Shown: piece by piece, positions 1 to 8,191 of the stretch
Numbering within the stretch: position 1 is the stretch's first letter
Layout of the letters: each line of letters opens with the position of its first letter
From: Mesorhizobium sp.
GTDB lineage: Bacteria > Pseudomonadota > Alphaproteobacteria > Rhizobiales > Rhizobiaceae
Assembly (NCBI GenBank): GCA_022833215.1
Contig: JAIPUZ010000008.1
Location: forward strand, 1 to 54,365
Length of the DNA: 54,365 bases
Direction: 5' to 3'
Position numbers and translations under genes: made by a program
Notes under the pieces: model-generated
Database searches by the model: none
Told to the model about the DNA's origin: nothing
Seen by the model: only the letters and a program-made list of their open reading frames with translations

Positions 1-57
1 GCCGCCAACTTCATCGGCTTCGTCAAAATCGCCAGCATCATGATGTGGCTGAAATGA
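1..57 (+). CDS. IS5-family transposase, C-terminal fragment (partial)
   Basis: The open frame from base 1 encodes ANFIGFVKIASIMMWLK followed by TGA at 55-57. This is the characteristic C-terminal end of DDE transposases of the IS427 group of the IS5 family. The DDE catalytic residues lie outside the window. The longer copy at the other end of the window has the same ending preceded by a WRRIATRYDKLA segment, which supports the family call. The 5' part is missing because the window starts inside the gene. Confidence 0.8.
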   Translation, partial: AANFIGFVKIASIMMWLK

Positions 58-79
58 TTAAATCGTCACTACAGCCTAG
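1..79 (+). mobile_element. IS5-family insertion sequence, right (3') end, truncated by the window edge
   Basis: The first 79 bases are identical to the reverse complement of 54251-54329, so a copy of one insertion sequence enters the window from each side in inverted orientation. The end contains the last codons of a transposase, its stop, about 18 bases of terminal sequence and a CTAG at 76-79 where the similarity between the two copies stops. CTAG fits the YTAR/TA target preference known for the IS427 group of the IS5 family. Only one end of each copy is present, so length, the other terminal repeat and intactness cannot be judged. Confidence 0.85.
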
Positions 80-115
80 AGCGTTTCTGCGATTCTAAGA
101 AAGGCGGAAATGCTC
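79..115. repeat. Palindromic intergenic repeat, copy abutting the IS end
   Basis: GAGCGTTTC at 79-87 pairs with GAAATGCTC at 107-115 (one G-U type change), around a loop resembling gcgattcgaagaaa. A near-identical module lies at 2291-2327. Such short palindromes are scattered between genes in Rhizobiales genomes. The IS joins exactly at the CTAG that begins this module, so the element seems to have been the insertion target. Confidence 0.65.
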
Positions 116-139
116 GAGGTCGCGGAACGGCTGCGTTAA

Positions 140-224
140 TGGTGCGGACGACGGGAATCGAACCCGTACGGATCGCTCCGAGGGATTTTAAGTCCCTTGC
201 GTCTACCAGTTCCGCCACGTCCGC
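140..224 (-). tRNA. tRNA-Leu (anticodon TAA)
   Basis: On the minus strand a 7-bp acceptor stem GCGGACG/CGTCCGC, discriminator A and encoded CCA (complement at 140-142) bracket an 85-nt class II tRNA. The anticodon stem AGGGA/TCCCT encloses loop CTTAAAA, giving anticodon TAA, which reads UUA/UUG leucine codons. The T arm contains the standard GTTCGAATC-type sequence (here GTTCGATTC). The gene lies about 60 bp from the IS end. Confidence 0.97.
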
Positions 225-232
225 GCGTGACG

Positions 233-261
233 TTTCTCACGGCTTATTCGGCTTTCGTCAA
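233..261 (-). promoter_or_regulatory. Predicted sigma-70 promoter of tRNA-Leu(TAA)
   Basis: On the minus strand TTGACG (complement of 256-261) is followed after 17 bases by GAGAAA (complement of 233-238), eight bases upstream of the mature tRNA 5' end. The -35 is near consensus and the -10 is weak. Placement and spacing suit a stable RNA promoter. Confidence 0.5.
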
Positions 262-504
262 CCGTGTTGCACCACTAATCTGTTGAGCTGGGTAAATCGG
301 CTTCGCCAGCCCGATCATGCAGACAATGCGGTGCAGGCCGTCGTCTGCCGGAGCAGCGAATTTCATTGGAGTGCCGTCACGGCGACAGGTTGACTGTTGC
401 GGCTGGTCTTGGTCAATCTGTCTGCGTTTGGCGAGGCGATCCCCCAGCCATAGTCGAGAAAACTGCCAAAGCCTTATGCTTTGCGCCTCAGGAACCTGCG
501 CACC
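262..504. other. Non-coding stretch upstream of the OYE gene, no clear feature
   Basis: With 505-780 this forms a 555-base interval between the tRNA and the OYE gene. Several open frames cross it on both strands, but their translations are rich in Arg, Cys and Pro in the manner of non-coding GC-rich DNA, and none has a convincing ribosome binding site. I see no RNA gene or repeat here. Confidence 0.5.
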
Positions 505-645
505 ATGTCCGCCACATCCTCCTCCCCCGATGCAACAGCCTGTTTCTCCCCGCGACTGCTCCCGGATGGCGGAGCCGCCCTGATCGCCGCTTTCGGCGGC
601 GGACAGATTTCAGTGGACCGGCACTTCATCGAACGCGAGCTCTGA
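505..645 (+). CDS. Possible small protein, 46 aa, unknown
   Basis: ATG at 505 opens 46 codons ending TGA at 643-645, with AGGA about 12 bases upstream (long spacing). The start is MSATSSSPDATAC and the end is SVDRHFIEREL, a composition more protein-like than the other frames in this interval. No known domain is recognised and there is no signal peptide or membrane segment. It may be a real short gene, a decayed remnant or chance. The coding strand also contains CCTCCTCCCCC at 518-528, like the motif in the hairpin array at 10.6 kb, though only a 4-bp stem (CATC/GATG) surrounds it. Confidence 0.25.
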   Translation: MSATSSSPDATACFSPRLLPDGGAALIAAFGGGQISVDRHFIEREL

Positions 646-780
646 TCGCAGTTTCGGACCTCCGGGCGCCCGGAGGTCGTTGTGGCCGGACGCAACCACC
701 TGTCAGGTCTGTGAACCTGCATCCCGCCTGCGCAGCCGCGCCAGACATACGCAAAACTCAGGAATTTCCCGGAGCCCTTC

Positions 781-1881
781 ATGACAGCAGCTCTTTTCCA
801 GCCCATAACCCTCGGCGATCTCGATCTGCCCAACCGTCTCGCCGTGGCGCCCATGTGCCAGTATTCGGCCATCGACGGATGCGCCACGGATTGGCATCTC
901 CAGCACTGGATGAACCTTGCCATGTCCGGCGCCGGCATGGTCACCGTTGAAATGACCAATGTCGAACGGCGCGGACGCATCAGCCACGGCTGCATGGGGC
1001 TTTATACGGAAGCGAACGAAGCGGCTGCCAAACGCGCTCTGGACGCTGCCAGACGCGTTGCGGCGCCCGGAACGAAGTTCGGTACGCAGATTGCCCATGC
1101 AGGCCGCAAGGCGTCCTGCCGCAGGCCATGGGAAGGCGGCGGCCCGCTACAGCCGGGAGAGGATGCCTGGCCGGTGGTGTCGGCCTCCGCCCTTGCCTAT
1201 GACGAGGGCTGGCAGACGCCTCACGCGCTGACGGAAGAGGGAATCCGTGAGGTTGTGGAACGGTTCGCGCAAGCGGCAAAGCGAGCCGAACGTGCCGGTT
1301 TCGACTTCATCGAACTCCATGGCGCGCATGGCTATCTGATCTTCCAGTTTCTGTCGCCGCTTTCGAACAGGCGCGAGGATCGCTGGGGAGGCTCCCTGGA
1401 AAACCGCATGCGGTTTGCGCTGGAGGTCACGCGCGCCGTGCGCAAAGCTGCCCCGACGCTCATGCTGGGCATGCGCCTGTCGGTGAAGGAATGGGTGGAT
1501 GGCTGTTTCGACGTCGACGAGGCGGTCGAGGTGGCGAAAACGCTCAAGGCAGAAGGAATTTCCTACATCTGCTGCTCGAGCGGCGGCAACTCGCCATTGC
1601 AGAAACTTCCCTCCGGCCCCCTGTATCAGGTTCATCTGGCCGAAGCTGTGCGCAGGGGAGCCGGCATTCCGGTTCGCGCCGTCGGCCTCATAACGGAGCC
1701 GAAACAGGCGGAAGGGGTGATTGCCGAAGGCCGCGCGGATATTGTCGCGCTCGGCCGCGCCTTCCTTGCCGATCCGCGCTGGGGCTGGCGCGCCGCCGCT
1801 GCGCTGGGTGCCGAAATACCGGCGGCGCCGCAGCTACAGCGTTCCGTCACCACCATGCGGCACTGGATGGTCCCCTCCTGA
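781..1881 (+). CDS. NADH:flavin oxidoreductase, old yellow enzyme family (YqjM/XenA-like)
   Basis: This 366-aa protein is an FMN-dependent ene-reductase expected to reduce activated C=C bonds or xenobiotic nitro/enone compounds with NAD(P)H in the cytoplasm. The N-terminal segment RLAVAPMCQYSA places Cys26 where YqjM-type (thermophilic-like) OYEs carry their flavin-tuning cysteine. HGAHGYL supplies the substrate-binding His pair (His180/His183), followed by FLSPLSNRREDRWGGSLENR, a strong family signature. Length matches XenA (about 360 aa). GGAG at 769-772 supports the ATG at 781. The physiological substrate is unknown. It stands alone upstream of a DUF2188 gene. Confidence 0.93.
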   Translation: MTAALFQPITLGDLDLPNRLAVAPMCQYSAIDGCATDWHLQHWMNLAMSGAGMVTVEMTNVERRGRISHGCMGLYTEANEAAAKRALDAARRVAAPGTKFGTQIAHAGRKASCRRPWEGGGPLQPGEDAWPVVSASALAYDEGWQTPHALTEEGIREVVERFAQAAKRAERAGFDFIELHGAHGYLIFQFLSPLSNRREDRWGGSLENRMRFALEVTRAVRKAAPTLMLGMRLSVKEWVDGCFDVDEAVEVAKTLKAEGISYICCSSGGNSPLQKLPSGPLYQVHLAEAVRRGAGIPVRAVGLITEPKQAEGVIAEGRADIVALGRAFLADPRWGWRAAAALGAEIPAAPQLQRSVTTMRHWMVPS

Positions 1882-1956
1882 CGAAAGGAGGCAACCAACG
1901 GCCGCCATCCGCGTTTTTCATCGGTCCCTTCAACAGGCGCTATACGGAGAACGGGG

Positions 1957-2196
1957 ATGACCAGGGTCGTCTACAACATCGTGGAGCACGACGGAGGCTG
2001 GGCCTATCAGGTCGGCTCCACCTATTCGGAAACTTTCCCAAGCCGCGATGCCGCTGTCAGGGCTGCCGCGCGCGCAGCCGAGGAACAGCAGATTGCCGGC
2101 ACATCGGACGGCATCCAATATGAGGACAGTTCCGGAAAATGGCATGAGGAACTGTCCGACGGTCGTGACAGGCCGCAAGCCGAAGTTTCGGAGTGA
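1957..2196 (+). CDS. DUF2188 family small protein
   Basis: This 79-aa protein resembles DUF2188: a short beta-rich core (YNIVEHDGGWAYQVG) followed by a helical stretch with many alanines (RDAAVRAAARAAEEQ). The family is small, soluble and of unknown function. The acidic tail (SDGRDRPQAEVSE) is probably flexible. The sequence GGAGAACGGGG just upstream supports the ATG at 1957. It follows the OYE gene by 75 bp on the same strand and could be cotranscribed, though no functional link is known. Confidence 0.7.
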   Translation: MTRVVYNIVEHDGGWAYQVGSTYSETFPSRDAAVRAAARAAEEQQIAGTSDGIQYEDSSGKWHEELSDGRDRPQAEVSE

Positions 2197-2226
2197 TCGT
2201 TGCCCCTTACGCGGCATCCTCCTGTC

Positions 2227-2327
2227 AGAGCAATTCCAGCAAAAGTACGAAGCGGTTTTGCGTTCGTAATTGCGTGAAAACAAAAGATCAGAGCGTTTCT
2301 GCGATTCGAAGAAAAGCGGAAACGCTC
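2227..2327. repeat. Rhizobiales-type composite intergenic repeat
   Basis: The unit starts AGAGCAATTCCAGC and includes an AAGCGGTTTTGCGT core and a GTGAAAACAAA stretch. It ends in a palindromic module with arms GAGCGTTTC (2291-2299) and GAAACGCTC (2319-2327). The order AGAGCA...GTAAAAACAAA...palindrome recurs at 29146-29250, and the end module recurs at 79-115. This is a dispersed non-coding repeat, not a gene. Confidence 0.7.
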
Positions 2328-2354
2328 CAAAAAAGAGCGGCCATCGGCCGCCCT
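2327..2354 (-). terminator. Rho-independent terminator of wrbA
   Basis: Arms GCGGCC (2337-2342) and GGCCGC (2346-2351) form a tight hairpin with a 3-base loop. Read on the minus strand it is followed by TCTTTTTT. It lies 27 bases beyond the wrbA stop. Confidence 0.8.
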
Positions 2355-2380
2355 TTACAACTTCCAGCCGGGCCCGGGCC

Positions 2381-2980
2381 TCAGCCGTGGAGCCTGGCTG
2401 TGATTTCCGCCACACGCTTGCCCTGGAAGCGGGCCCCTTCCAGTTCCTGTGCGGAAGGCTGGCGCGAGCCGTCACCTTCGGTGGTCGTGGTCATGCCGTA
2501 AGGCGCACCGCCACGAACCACGTCATTGCCCATCTGGCCCTGATAGGCATAGGAGAGCGGCACGATGATCATGCCGTGATGCTGGAGCGACGCCTGCGTG
2601 CTCAGAAGCGCGATCTCGGCGCCGCCATGCTGGGTGGCGGTCGACACCATAACGGAAGCGACCTTGTCGACAAGCGCGCCCTTCGCCCAGAGCGGGCCCG
2701 TCTGATCGAGGAAATTCTTCATCTGTGAGGCCATCGCACCGTAACGGGTGGAAACGCCGAAGATGATGGCGTCGTAGGTCTCCAGTTCGAGAGGCTCGGC
2801 AATCGGCGCGTCCTGATCGAGCTTGTAATGAGCCGCCTTCGCAACCTCGAGCGGGACGAGTTCGGGAACCCGCTTTATGGTCACGTCGGCGCCGGCTTCG
2901 CGCGCGCCTTCGGCAGCGGCTTTGGCCATCTGCTCCATGTGACCCCAGCTCGAATAATAAAGGACAAGCACCTTCGCCAT
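2381..2980 (-). CDS. wrbA: NAD(P)H:quinone oxidoreductase WrbA
   Basis: This is a 199-aa flavodoxin-like FMN protein that reduces quinones by two electrons and so limits redox cycling. The N-terminal [19 protein letters not shown] is the phosphate-binding segment of the flavodoxin fold, PTRYG is represented by [19 protein letters not shown], and [10 protein letters not shown] is the conserved flavin-contacting loop. I place the start at 2980 because GGTGGAG lies 9 bases upstream. Upstream GTG/ATG codons at 2995 and 2989 overlap or abut that site. The gene is monocistronic with its own terminator. Confidence 0.96.
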   Translation of the reverse strand: MAKVLVLYYSSWGHMEQMAKAAAEGAREAGADVTIKRVPELVPLEVAKAAHYKLDQDAPIAEPLELETYDAIIFGVSTRYGAMASQMKNFLDQTGPLWAKGALVDKVASVMVSTATQHGGAEIALLSTQASLQHHGMIIVPLSYAYQGQMGNDVVRGGAPYGMTTTTEGDGSRQPSAQELEGARFQGKRVAEITARLHG

Positions 2981-3166
2981 TTTCTTCATCTCCACCTTTG
3001 CGACATACGGACACCCTGCCCGCGTGAAATAGCAAAAGGAATCTAGGGCAGCTTTCGTTCACGAAAAAGCACGGCAAAGCCGACACACCGTTCACTGTTT
3101 CTGTACCTTTGCGCGCTCGCGGGCAAAGCGGTATTGATCCATGAAACACTGATGCAGGAGTCGTTC

Positions 3167-3907
3167 ATGCCCGGGACCGTCACCGCCGCCATGCTTGTGA
3201 TTGGTGACGAGATTTTGTCGGGCCGCACCAGAGACAGGAACATCGGCCATCTTGCCGACATCTTGACGGCCGTCGGCATTGATCTGAAGGAAGTGCGGAT
3301 CGTGCCGGACGAGGAGGAGGAAATCGCCTCGGCGCTGAACGCCGTTCGCGCGCGCTACACCTATGTGTTCACCTCCGGCGGCATCGGTCCGACGCATGAC
3401 GATATAACCGCCGATTCCGTCGCCCGGGCATTCGGCGTGCCATGCGAGTATGACGACAAGGCCTATGCCATGCTCGACGCTCACTATGCGAAACGCGGCA
3501 TGGAGTTCACCGAGGCTCGCAAGCGTATGGCCAGAATGCCGCGCGGCGCGGCGCATATCGAAAACCCCGTCTCGGTCGCTCCCGGTTTCCGCATCGGCAA
3601 TGTTCATGTCATGGCCGGCGTTCCGTCCGTCTTCCAGGCCATGCTCGATCAGGTCGTGCCCACGCTCAGGACGGGGACAAGGATGCTTTCGGCAACGGTG
3701 CCATGCCCGCTTGGCGAAGGGGTCATCGGAGAGCCGCTTGCGCAGATACAGAAAGAGCATCCGCTCACCATCATCGGCTCCTATCCGAAATTCGGCGAGG
3801 GCAGGTTCTGGACCGAACTGGTCGTTCGCGCACGCTCACAGGATATGCTGGATGCGGCGCGAAAGGATGTCGAGGCCATGGTGGCCGGGCTCGCTTCAAC
3901 GAACTGA
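3167..3907 (+). CDS. Molybdopterin-binding / CinA N-terminal domain protein
   Basis: This 246-aa protein has the MoCF-binding fold shared by MoaB, MogA and the N-terminal half of CinA. Typical segments are MLVIGDEILSGRTRDRN, FTSGGIGPTHDDITADSVA and VMAGVPSVFQAML. Alphaproteobacterial members are annotated competence/damage-inducible protein A, but this one ends before the CinA deamidase domain. Possible roles are nucleotide or pterin handling, and the true substrate is unclear. AGGAG at 3156-3160, six bases before ATG 3167, fixes the start. An upstream ATG at 3134 has no ribosome site. Confidence 0.85.
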   Translation: MPGTVTAAMLVIGDEILSGRTRDRNIGHLADILTAVGIDLKEVRIVPDEEEEIASALNAVRARYTYVFTSGGIGPTHDDITADSVARAFGVPCEYDDKAYAMLDAHYAKRGMEFTEARKRMARMPRGAAHIENPVSVAPGFRIGNVHVMAGVPSVFQAMLDQVVPTLRTGTRMLSATVPCPLGEGVIGEPLAQIQKEHPLTIIGSYPKFGEGRFWTELVVRARSQDMLDAARKDVEAMVAGLASTN

Positions 3908-3979
3908 AGGCCGGAAGGGAACCGGAAACCGGTTCGGCGCGTTTGTATCGGCCAATTCCTTGCCGGAAAGGGTTAGGCC

Positions 3980-4813
3980 ATGTCGTTCAGGACCATCGCT
4001 GCCATATTGCAGGGGGAACAGGAGTTCGTGCGCGTTCTCGATTGCGCGATCCCGCTTGCCGTTCGCCTTGAGGCACACCTCGTCGGTGTGCATGCCGAAG
4101 TGCTTCCGGTGCCCTATACGGCGGCAGCGGGCTTTCCCGACACCGACTTCATCCAGGTCTCCACCGAACTGAACAAGGAAACGACGCTGAAACTTCGCGG
4201 CTCGTTCAACGATCGCGCCGACGAGGCCGGGCTCTCCTTCGAATGGCGCACGCTGGAAAGCTTCTCGGGCGACGGCACGCTGGCGGGCATGCCGAGCATC
4301 CGTGCCGCCGATCTGGTGGTGGCGGCCCAGCGCGACGTGGAAAGCGACGATGGAACCGACGTCGAGAGCCTTGTCTACGAAGCTGGGCGGCCCGTTCTCA
4401 TGGTGCCGCATTCCGGGCCGGTCAGTTCATCTTTCCGACGGGTTCTGCTTGCCTGGAACGGCAGCAAGGAAGCATCGCGGGCCACCTTCGATGCCCTGCC
4501 CTTCCTTATCGAAGCCGATCAGACGGATATACTGGTGATCGACCCGCCCGCCAACGCCGACGACAGCCCCGACGCGGCGGGCGCGCGCATCGCCGCCGCG
4601 CTGGCGCGACATGGCGTAACGGTGGGAGTATCCATTGAAAGCTCCCGCGGCCATTCGGTCGATAGCGTTATTCAGGAGCGGCTGACAGCCAGTGGCGCCG
4701 ATCTCCTCGTGCTGGGCGCATACAGCCATTCCTGGCTCAGGGAACTGCTTTTTGGAGGGGTCACACGCTCCATTCTCCGCTCCGCGCCGGTCACCGTGCT
4801 TCTGTCGCGCTGA
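3980..4813 (+). CDS. Universal stress protein, tandem Usp domains
   Basis: The 277-aa protein holds two UspA folds. The N-terminal half (about 1-140) starts FRTIAAILQGEQEF and lacks a clear nucleotide loop. The C-terminal half (about 145-277) carries the ATP-binding type signature GAYSHSWLRELLFGGVTRS followed by PVTVLLS. Two-domain Usp proteins of this size are common in alphaproteobacteria and act in stress survival, but the specific signal cannot be inferred. It sits between the CinA-like gene and gpt on the same strand with 70-110 bp gaps. Confidence 0.9.
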   Translation: MSFRTIAAILQGEQEFVRVLDCAIPLAVRLEAHLVGVHAEVLPVPYTAAAGFPDTDFIQVSTELNKETTLKLRGSFNDRADEAGLSFEWRTLESFSGDGTLAGMPSIRAADLVVAAQRDVESDDGTDVESLVYEAGRPVLMVPHSGPVSSSFRRVLLAWNGSKEASRATFDALPFLIEADQTDILVIDPPANADDSPDAAGARIAAALARHGVTVGVSIESSRGHSVDSVIQERLTASGADLLVLGAYSHSWLRELLFGGVTRSILRSAPVTVLLSR

Positions 4814-4924
4814 GCGGATCGTCGCGGCCTTGTGCTGCCCCTTGCCAAGCATGTCGATTTCCGGCTAATTCCGGCCGCATTCCATCTCACTGCGCGCTCA
4901 GGCGCGCCTGCGGAGTGCGCCCGA

Positions 4925-5422
4925 ATGTCCCTGCCAGACAAAGCCTTCCCGATATCCTGGGATCAGTTCCACCGCGACGCGCGCGCGCTGGCGTGGCGGC
5001 TTGCCGGCGCCAACCAGAAATGGAAAGCCATCGTCTGCATCACCAGAGGCGGACTGGTGCCCGCAGCCGTCATTTCACGCGAACTCGGCATCCGCATCAT
5101 CGAAACGGTGTGCGTCGCCTCCTATCATGACTACGCTTCTCAGGGACAGTTGCAGGTTCTGAAGGAAGTGAACCCGGTGCTGCTGGAAAATGACGGTGAG
5201 TCTGTCCTCATCATCGACGACCTGACGGATACCGGGAAGACGGCCGGTATCGTGCGCGCCATGCTGCCAAAGGCTCACTTCGCCACGATGTACGCCAAGC
5301 CGAAGGGCCGGCCGCTGGTCGACACCTTCGTCACCGAGGTAAGCCAGGACACCTGGATCTATTTCCCCTGGGACATGGGTTTCACCTACCAGAAGCCCAT
5401 TGCCGACGATCAGGTGAAATAA
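4925..5422 (+). CDS. gpt: Xanthine phosphoribosyltransferase
   Basis: This 165-aa cytoplasmic salvage enzyme converts xanthine (and guanine) plus PRPP to the nucleotide. The PRPP-binding loop is [13 protein letters not shown] (about 93-105), and [10 protein letters not shown] plus the late [10 protein letters not shown] segment match bacterial Gpt (XGPRT) rather than hypoxanthine enzymes. E. coli Gpt is 152 aa. ATG at 4925 is preceded by GGAG at 4912-4915. The frame is open further upstream, but the extra residues have no homology feel. Confidence 0.9.
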   Translation: MSLPDKAFPISWDQFHRDARALAWRLAGANQKWKAIVCITRGGLVPAAVISRELGIRIIETVCVASYHDYASQGQLQVLKEVNPVLLENDGESVLIIDDLTDTGKTAGIVRAMLPKAHFATMYAKPKGRPLVDTFVTEVSQDTWIYFPWDMGFTYQKPIADDQVK

Positions 5423-5448
5423 CGCCTCATAAAAGAGCCCGCGCCAAG

Positions 5449-5516
5449 GCATGTCACCCGAAAAGCTGGAAGCGGTTTCGGGACAACGGCGTGACGAGCG
5501 ATTCTGAAAGATCGCG
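5449..5516 (+). repeat. Rhizobiales-type intergenic repeat (short copy) left of the Nudix gene
   Basis: The sequence runs GCATGTCACCCGAAAAGC, then GGAAGCGGTTTCGGGACAA, and ends GAGCGATTCTGAAAGATCGCG. It is the same element, in inverse orientation and lacking about 25 internal bases, as 6184-6274. Confidence 0.7.
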
Positions 5517-5549
5517 GCACGCTTTCGCGCCATTTACTTTCCCTACACC

Positions 5550-6143
5550 ATGAAAGGTGTAGCCTTGTTAACTGGAAAGCGATTCTCAGCGGGCGCTGCT
5601 ACGATGCTGACAGGGCCTCACTCACATGCGCACCTCGCCGAAAGGGTGCGCAAGCTGTTCGGGACAGTGCCATGCCGGTTGCAGGTCGCTGCCCTGCCCT
5701 GGCGCGAACTGAACGGCAACGTCGAGATCATGCTCATCACCAGCCGGGGTACAGGCCGCTGGGTTCTGCCCAAGGGCTGGCCGGAGGCACGGGAGCCGCT
5801 TTGCGAAGCGGCCGCGCGCGAAGCCGGCGAAGAGGCAGGTATTTCAGGACGTGTTTCAACCCTCGAAGCAGGCCGCTACTTCTATGCGAAAGCGATGACG
5901 GGCGGGCACGACGTTCCTTGCGAGGTGTTCGTCTTCCCGCTGCTTGTTGAATCCGTCTCGGACCACTGGAAAGAAAGCCGCCAGCGAATCCGCCGCTGGA
6001 TGAAAGGCTCCGAGGCGCAACGCGAGGTCGCGGAATCCGACCTTGCCGAAATCATCGGCCACTTCTGCCTCAGCAGGCAAAATCACGGTCCGAACAAGCC
6101 CGGCACGGAAGCTTCGGATAATACCCGGCCAGCCAGACTGTAG
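5550..6143 (+). CDS. Nudix hydrolase (diphosphoinositol-polyphosphate phosphohydrolase-like)
   Basis: The 197-aa protein contains a complete Nudix box, G-x5-E-x7-REAGEEAGI, starting at GWPEAREP (about 76-98). It is preceded by RGTGRWVLPKG, typical of DIPP/NUDT4-like and Ap4A-type members. These hydrolyse nucleoside-diphosphate-linked or inositol pyrophosphate substrates, and the substrate here is unknown. Start is uncertain: neither ATG 5550 nor ATG 5604 has a good Shine-Dalgarno, and residues before about 25 are poorly conserved in type. The gene is bracketed by inverted copies of a dispersed repeat. Confidence 0.88.
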   Translation: MKGVALLTGKRFSAGAATMLTGPHSHAHLAERVRKLFGTVPCRLQVAALPWRELNGNVEIMLITSRGTGRWVLPKGWPEAREPLCEAAAREAGEEAGISGRVSTLEAGRYFYAKAMTGGHDVPCEVFVFPLLVESVSDHWKESRQRIRRWMKGSEAQREVAESDLAEIIGHFCLSRQNHGPNKPGTEASDNTRPARL

Positions 6144-6183
6144 AATCTCCTGAAGAAGGAGAGCGCCGGACATTAACGCAGGT

Positions 6184-6274
6184 CGCGATCTTTCAGATTC
6201 GCTCCTTGCGCTTCAGGTTCCTGTTTTACGCATGTCATTGTTCCGAAACCGGTTCCGGCTTTCGGGCGACATGC
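6184..6274 (-). repeat. Rhizobiales-type intergenic repeat (full copy) right of the Nudix gene
   Basis: Read on the minus strand: GCATGTCGCCCGAAAGCC, then a GGAACCGGTTTCGGAACAAT core, an ATGCGTAAAACAGGAACC segment, and GAGCGAATCTGAAAGATCGCG at the end. It matches 5449-5516 in inverted orientation. It lies between the Nudix gene and the tig terminator. Confidence 0.75.
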
Positions 6275-6308
6275 TTCAGGTCGACGACAGAAACCGTGCC
6301 CCGTGCAC

Positions 6309-6336
6309 GAAAAAGGCCGCCCTGAAGGCGGCCTTT
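6309..6336 (-). terminator. Rho-independent terminator of tig
   Basis: A perfect 10-bp stem (6312-6321 with 6327-6336, GGCCGCC core, 5-base loop) is followed on the minus strand by a run of T. It lies 24 bases past the tig stop. Confidence 0.88.
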
Positions 6337-6359
6337 GTCTTATCTGGCGGAAGCGATTC

Positions 6360-7832
6360 TTACTCGGCGTCCTTCTCGGCCTTCTTCTTGGGCGCAGCCT
6401 TCTTCTTCGGAGCTTCCGCCTCGCCTTCCTCGGTCTTGGCAGCAGCCTTCTTCGGCGCGGCCTTCTTCTTGGCCGGCTTCGCCTCGGTCTCGCCGTCCTC
6501 GTCGTCGGCCAGCAGTTCGTCCTTGCTCACCTTCTGGTCGGTGACCGAAATCTGGCCCAGCAGGTGATCGACCACCTTCTCCTCGAAGATCGGCGCGCGC
6601 AGCGTATTCAGGGCTTCGGGGTTGCTTCGGTAGAACTCGAACACTTCCTGCTGCTGGTTGCCCGGGAAGCGGCGAACCTGTTCGAACAGGCCGCGCTGCA
6701 GTTCTTCATCGGAAATCGTGACGCCGGCCTTTTCGCCGATCTCGGCCAGGACGAGACCGAGCCGCACGCGGCGCTCTGCCAGACGCTGGTATTCGGCGCG
6801 GGCATCCTCTTCCGTGGTGTCTTCGTCGGCGAAGGTACGGCCGGCTGCTTCCAGATCGCGGTTGACCTGATTCCAGATGTTGTTGAACTCGGCCTCGACC
6901 AGCTTGGAGGGCGCCTCGAAGGTGTAAGCGGAATCGAGCTGGTCCAGAAGCTGACGCTTCACCTTCTGGCGGGTGATCGAGCCGAACTGGCTTTCGATCT
7001 GGCTGCGCACGATCTCGCGCAGGCGCTCCAGCGACTCCAGCCCCAGCGCCTTGGCGGTCTCGTCGTCGATCTTCAGTTCGCCCGGCTTGGCGACTTCCTT
7101 GACGGTGACGTCGAAGGTGGCTTCCTTGCCGGCAAGCTGTGCGGCCTGATAGTCCTCGGGGAAGGTCACGACGACCTGCTTCTCGTCACCGGCCTTGACG
7201 CCGACAAGCTGATCCTCGAACCCGGGGATGAACTCCTTGGAGCCCAGAACCAGCGGCTGGTCGGAACCGGTGCCGCCGGCGAAAGCCTCGCCGTCGATCT
7301 TGCCGACATAGTCGATCGTCAGGCGGTCGCCTTCCGCAGCCTTGCCATCCTTCGGCTCGTAGCTGCGGGTGGATTCGGCCACGCGCTGCACCTGCTCGTC
7401 GATCTCCGAATCCGGCACATCGTAAACAGGACGGTTCACCTTGATGTCGGCAAAGTCCTTGATCTCGATCGGCGGAATGACCTCGTAGTTCAGGCTGAAC
7501 TCGAAATCGACACCGCCGTCGAGGATCTTCTCGGCTTCCTTCTCGTCCTCGGTCATGATGACCTCGGGCTGCATGGCTGCCTTTTCGCCGCGCTCGACAA
7601 TGACGGAGCGCGCATCGTTGAGGATCTCGTTGACCACCTCGGCCATGAAAGACTTGCCATACACCTTGCGCAGATGCTGGACCGGCACCTTGCCCGGACG
7701 GAAGCCATTGATGCGGACCTTGCCCCGGGCATCGGTCAGACGCGTCATGAGCCTGGCTTCCATATCGGCAGCCGGCACGACGACCTTGATCTCGCGCTTG
7801 AGGCCGGAGTTGAGCGTTTCGGTGACCTGCAT
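6360..7832 (-). CDS. tig: Trigger factor, ribosome-associated chaperone and prolyl isomerase
   Basis: This 490-aa protein binds the ribosomal exit tunnel and shields nascent chains. The N-terminal ribosome-binding domain carries the signature NGFRPGKVP (G-F-R-x-G-x-x-P). The FKBP-type PPIase domain begins near residue 167 ([17 protein letters not shown]). The C-terminal arms end in [17 protein letters not shown]. The tail is a low-complexity Lys/Ala/Glu stretch with KKKAAPKK twice, as in related alphaproteobacteria. Adjacent ATGs at 7835 and 7832 follow AAAGG, and I favour 7832 (MQVTET) by spacing. The gene is monocistronic. Confidence 0.97.
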   Translation of the reverse strand: MQVTETLNSGLKREIKVVVPAADMEARLMTRLTDARGKVRINGFRPGKVPVQHLRKVYGKSFMAEVVNEILNDARSVIVERGEKAAMQPEVIMTEDEKEAEKILDGGVDFEFSLNYEVIPPIEIKDFADIKVNRPVYDVPDSEIDEQVQRVAESTRSYEPKDGKAAEGDRLTIDYVGKIDGEAFAGGTGSDQPLVLGSKEFIPGFEDQLVGVKAGDEKQVVVTFPEDYQAAQLAGKEATFDVTVKEVAKPGELKIDDETAKALGLESLERLREIVRSQIESQFGSITRQKVKRQLLDQLDSAYTFEAPSKLVEAEFNNIWNQVNRDLEAAGRTFADEDTTEEDARAEYQRLAERRVRLGLVLAEIGEKAGVTISDEELQRGLFEQVRRFPGNQQQEVFEFYRSNPEALNTLRAPIFEEKVVDHLLGQISVTDQKVSKDELLADDEDGETEAKPAKKKAAPKKAAAKTEEGEAEAPKKKAAPKKKAEKDAE

Positions 7833-8191
7833 CATCAAACCTTTATCTTGACCTGAAAGACCGCAAGACGGCCTTTGCCGTTCACAGCCTGCCGGTAAAT
7901 TCTTCCGGGGTTGGCTTCGGGGCGAAGCCGGATGAGCAGATCACACCATGATCCGACCACCCGATACGCTCCAGCAATGTGAGTAAGTCTTTGTTCTTCC
8001 GACTTCTTTTCACATGATGCAGAAGCGGATCGTCGCATCCCGTCACATTCGACACGCCTTTTGTCACAGGCGAGGCCAATTTTCAACCATCTTAACGCCC
8101 GGGAGGCGCGGCTAAAAATATCCCCGCAGGCCGTCGCCTCCGGCGGCTGCGGATTGACACGGACCGGCCTTCATGGGAATTGCGGGACCTC
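7833..8191. other. Intergenic region between tig and tRNA-Leu(TAG)
   Basis: About 350 bases hold the divergent promoters of tig and the tRNA. An open frame on the minus strand (7882-8079) has no ribosome site, and its translation shows no recognisable domain, so I do not call it. No repeat or RNA structure stands out apart from the promoter at 8154. Confidence 0.5.
8154..8182 (+). promoter_or_regulatory. Predicted sigma-70 promoter of tRNA-Leu(TAG)
   Basis: A perfect -35 TTGACA (8154-8159) is followed after 17 bases by GAATTG (8177-8182), a poor -10, with the mature tRNA starting ten bases further on. The exact -35 and position support it. Confidence 0.55.

Noticed and set aside
6303-7856. 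Long open frame (517 codons) antisense to trigger factor
   Set aside because: It mirrors tig codon by codon, is leucine/arginine/aspartate-rich in shadow fashion, lacks a ribosome site and crosses the tig terminator. tig itself is unmistakable.
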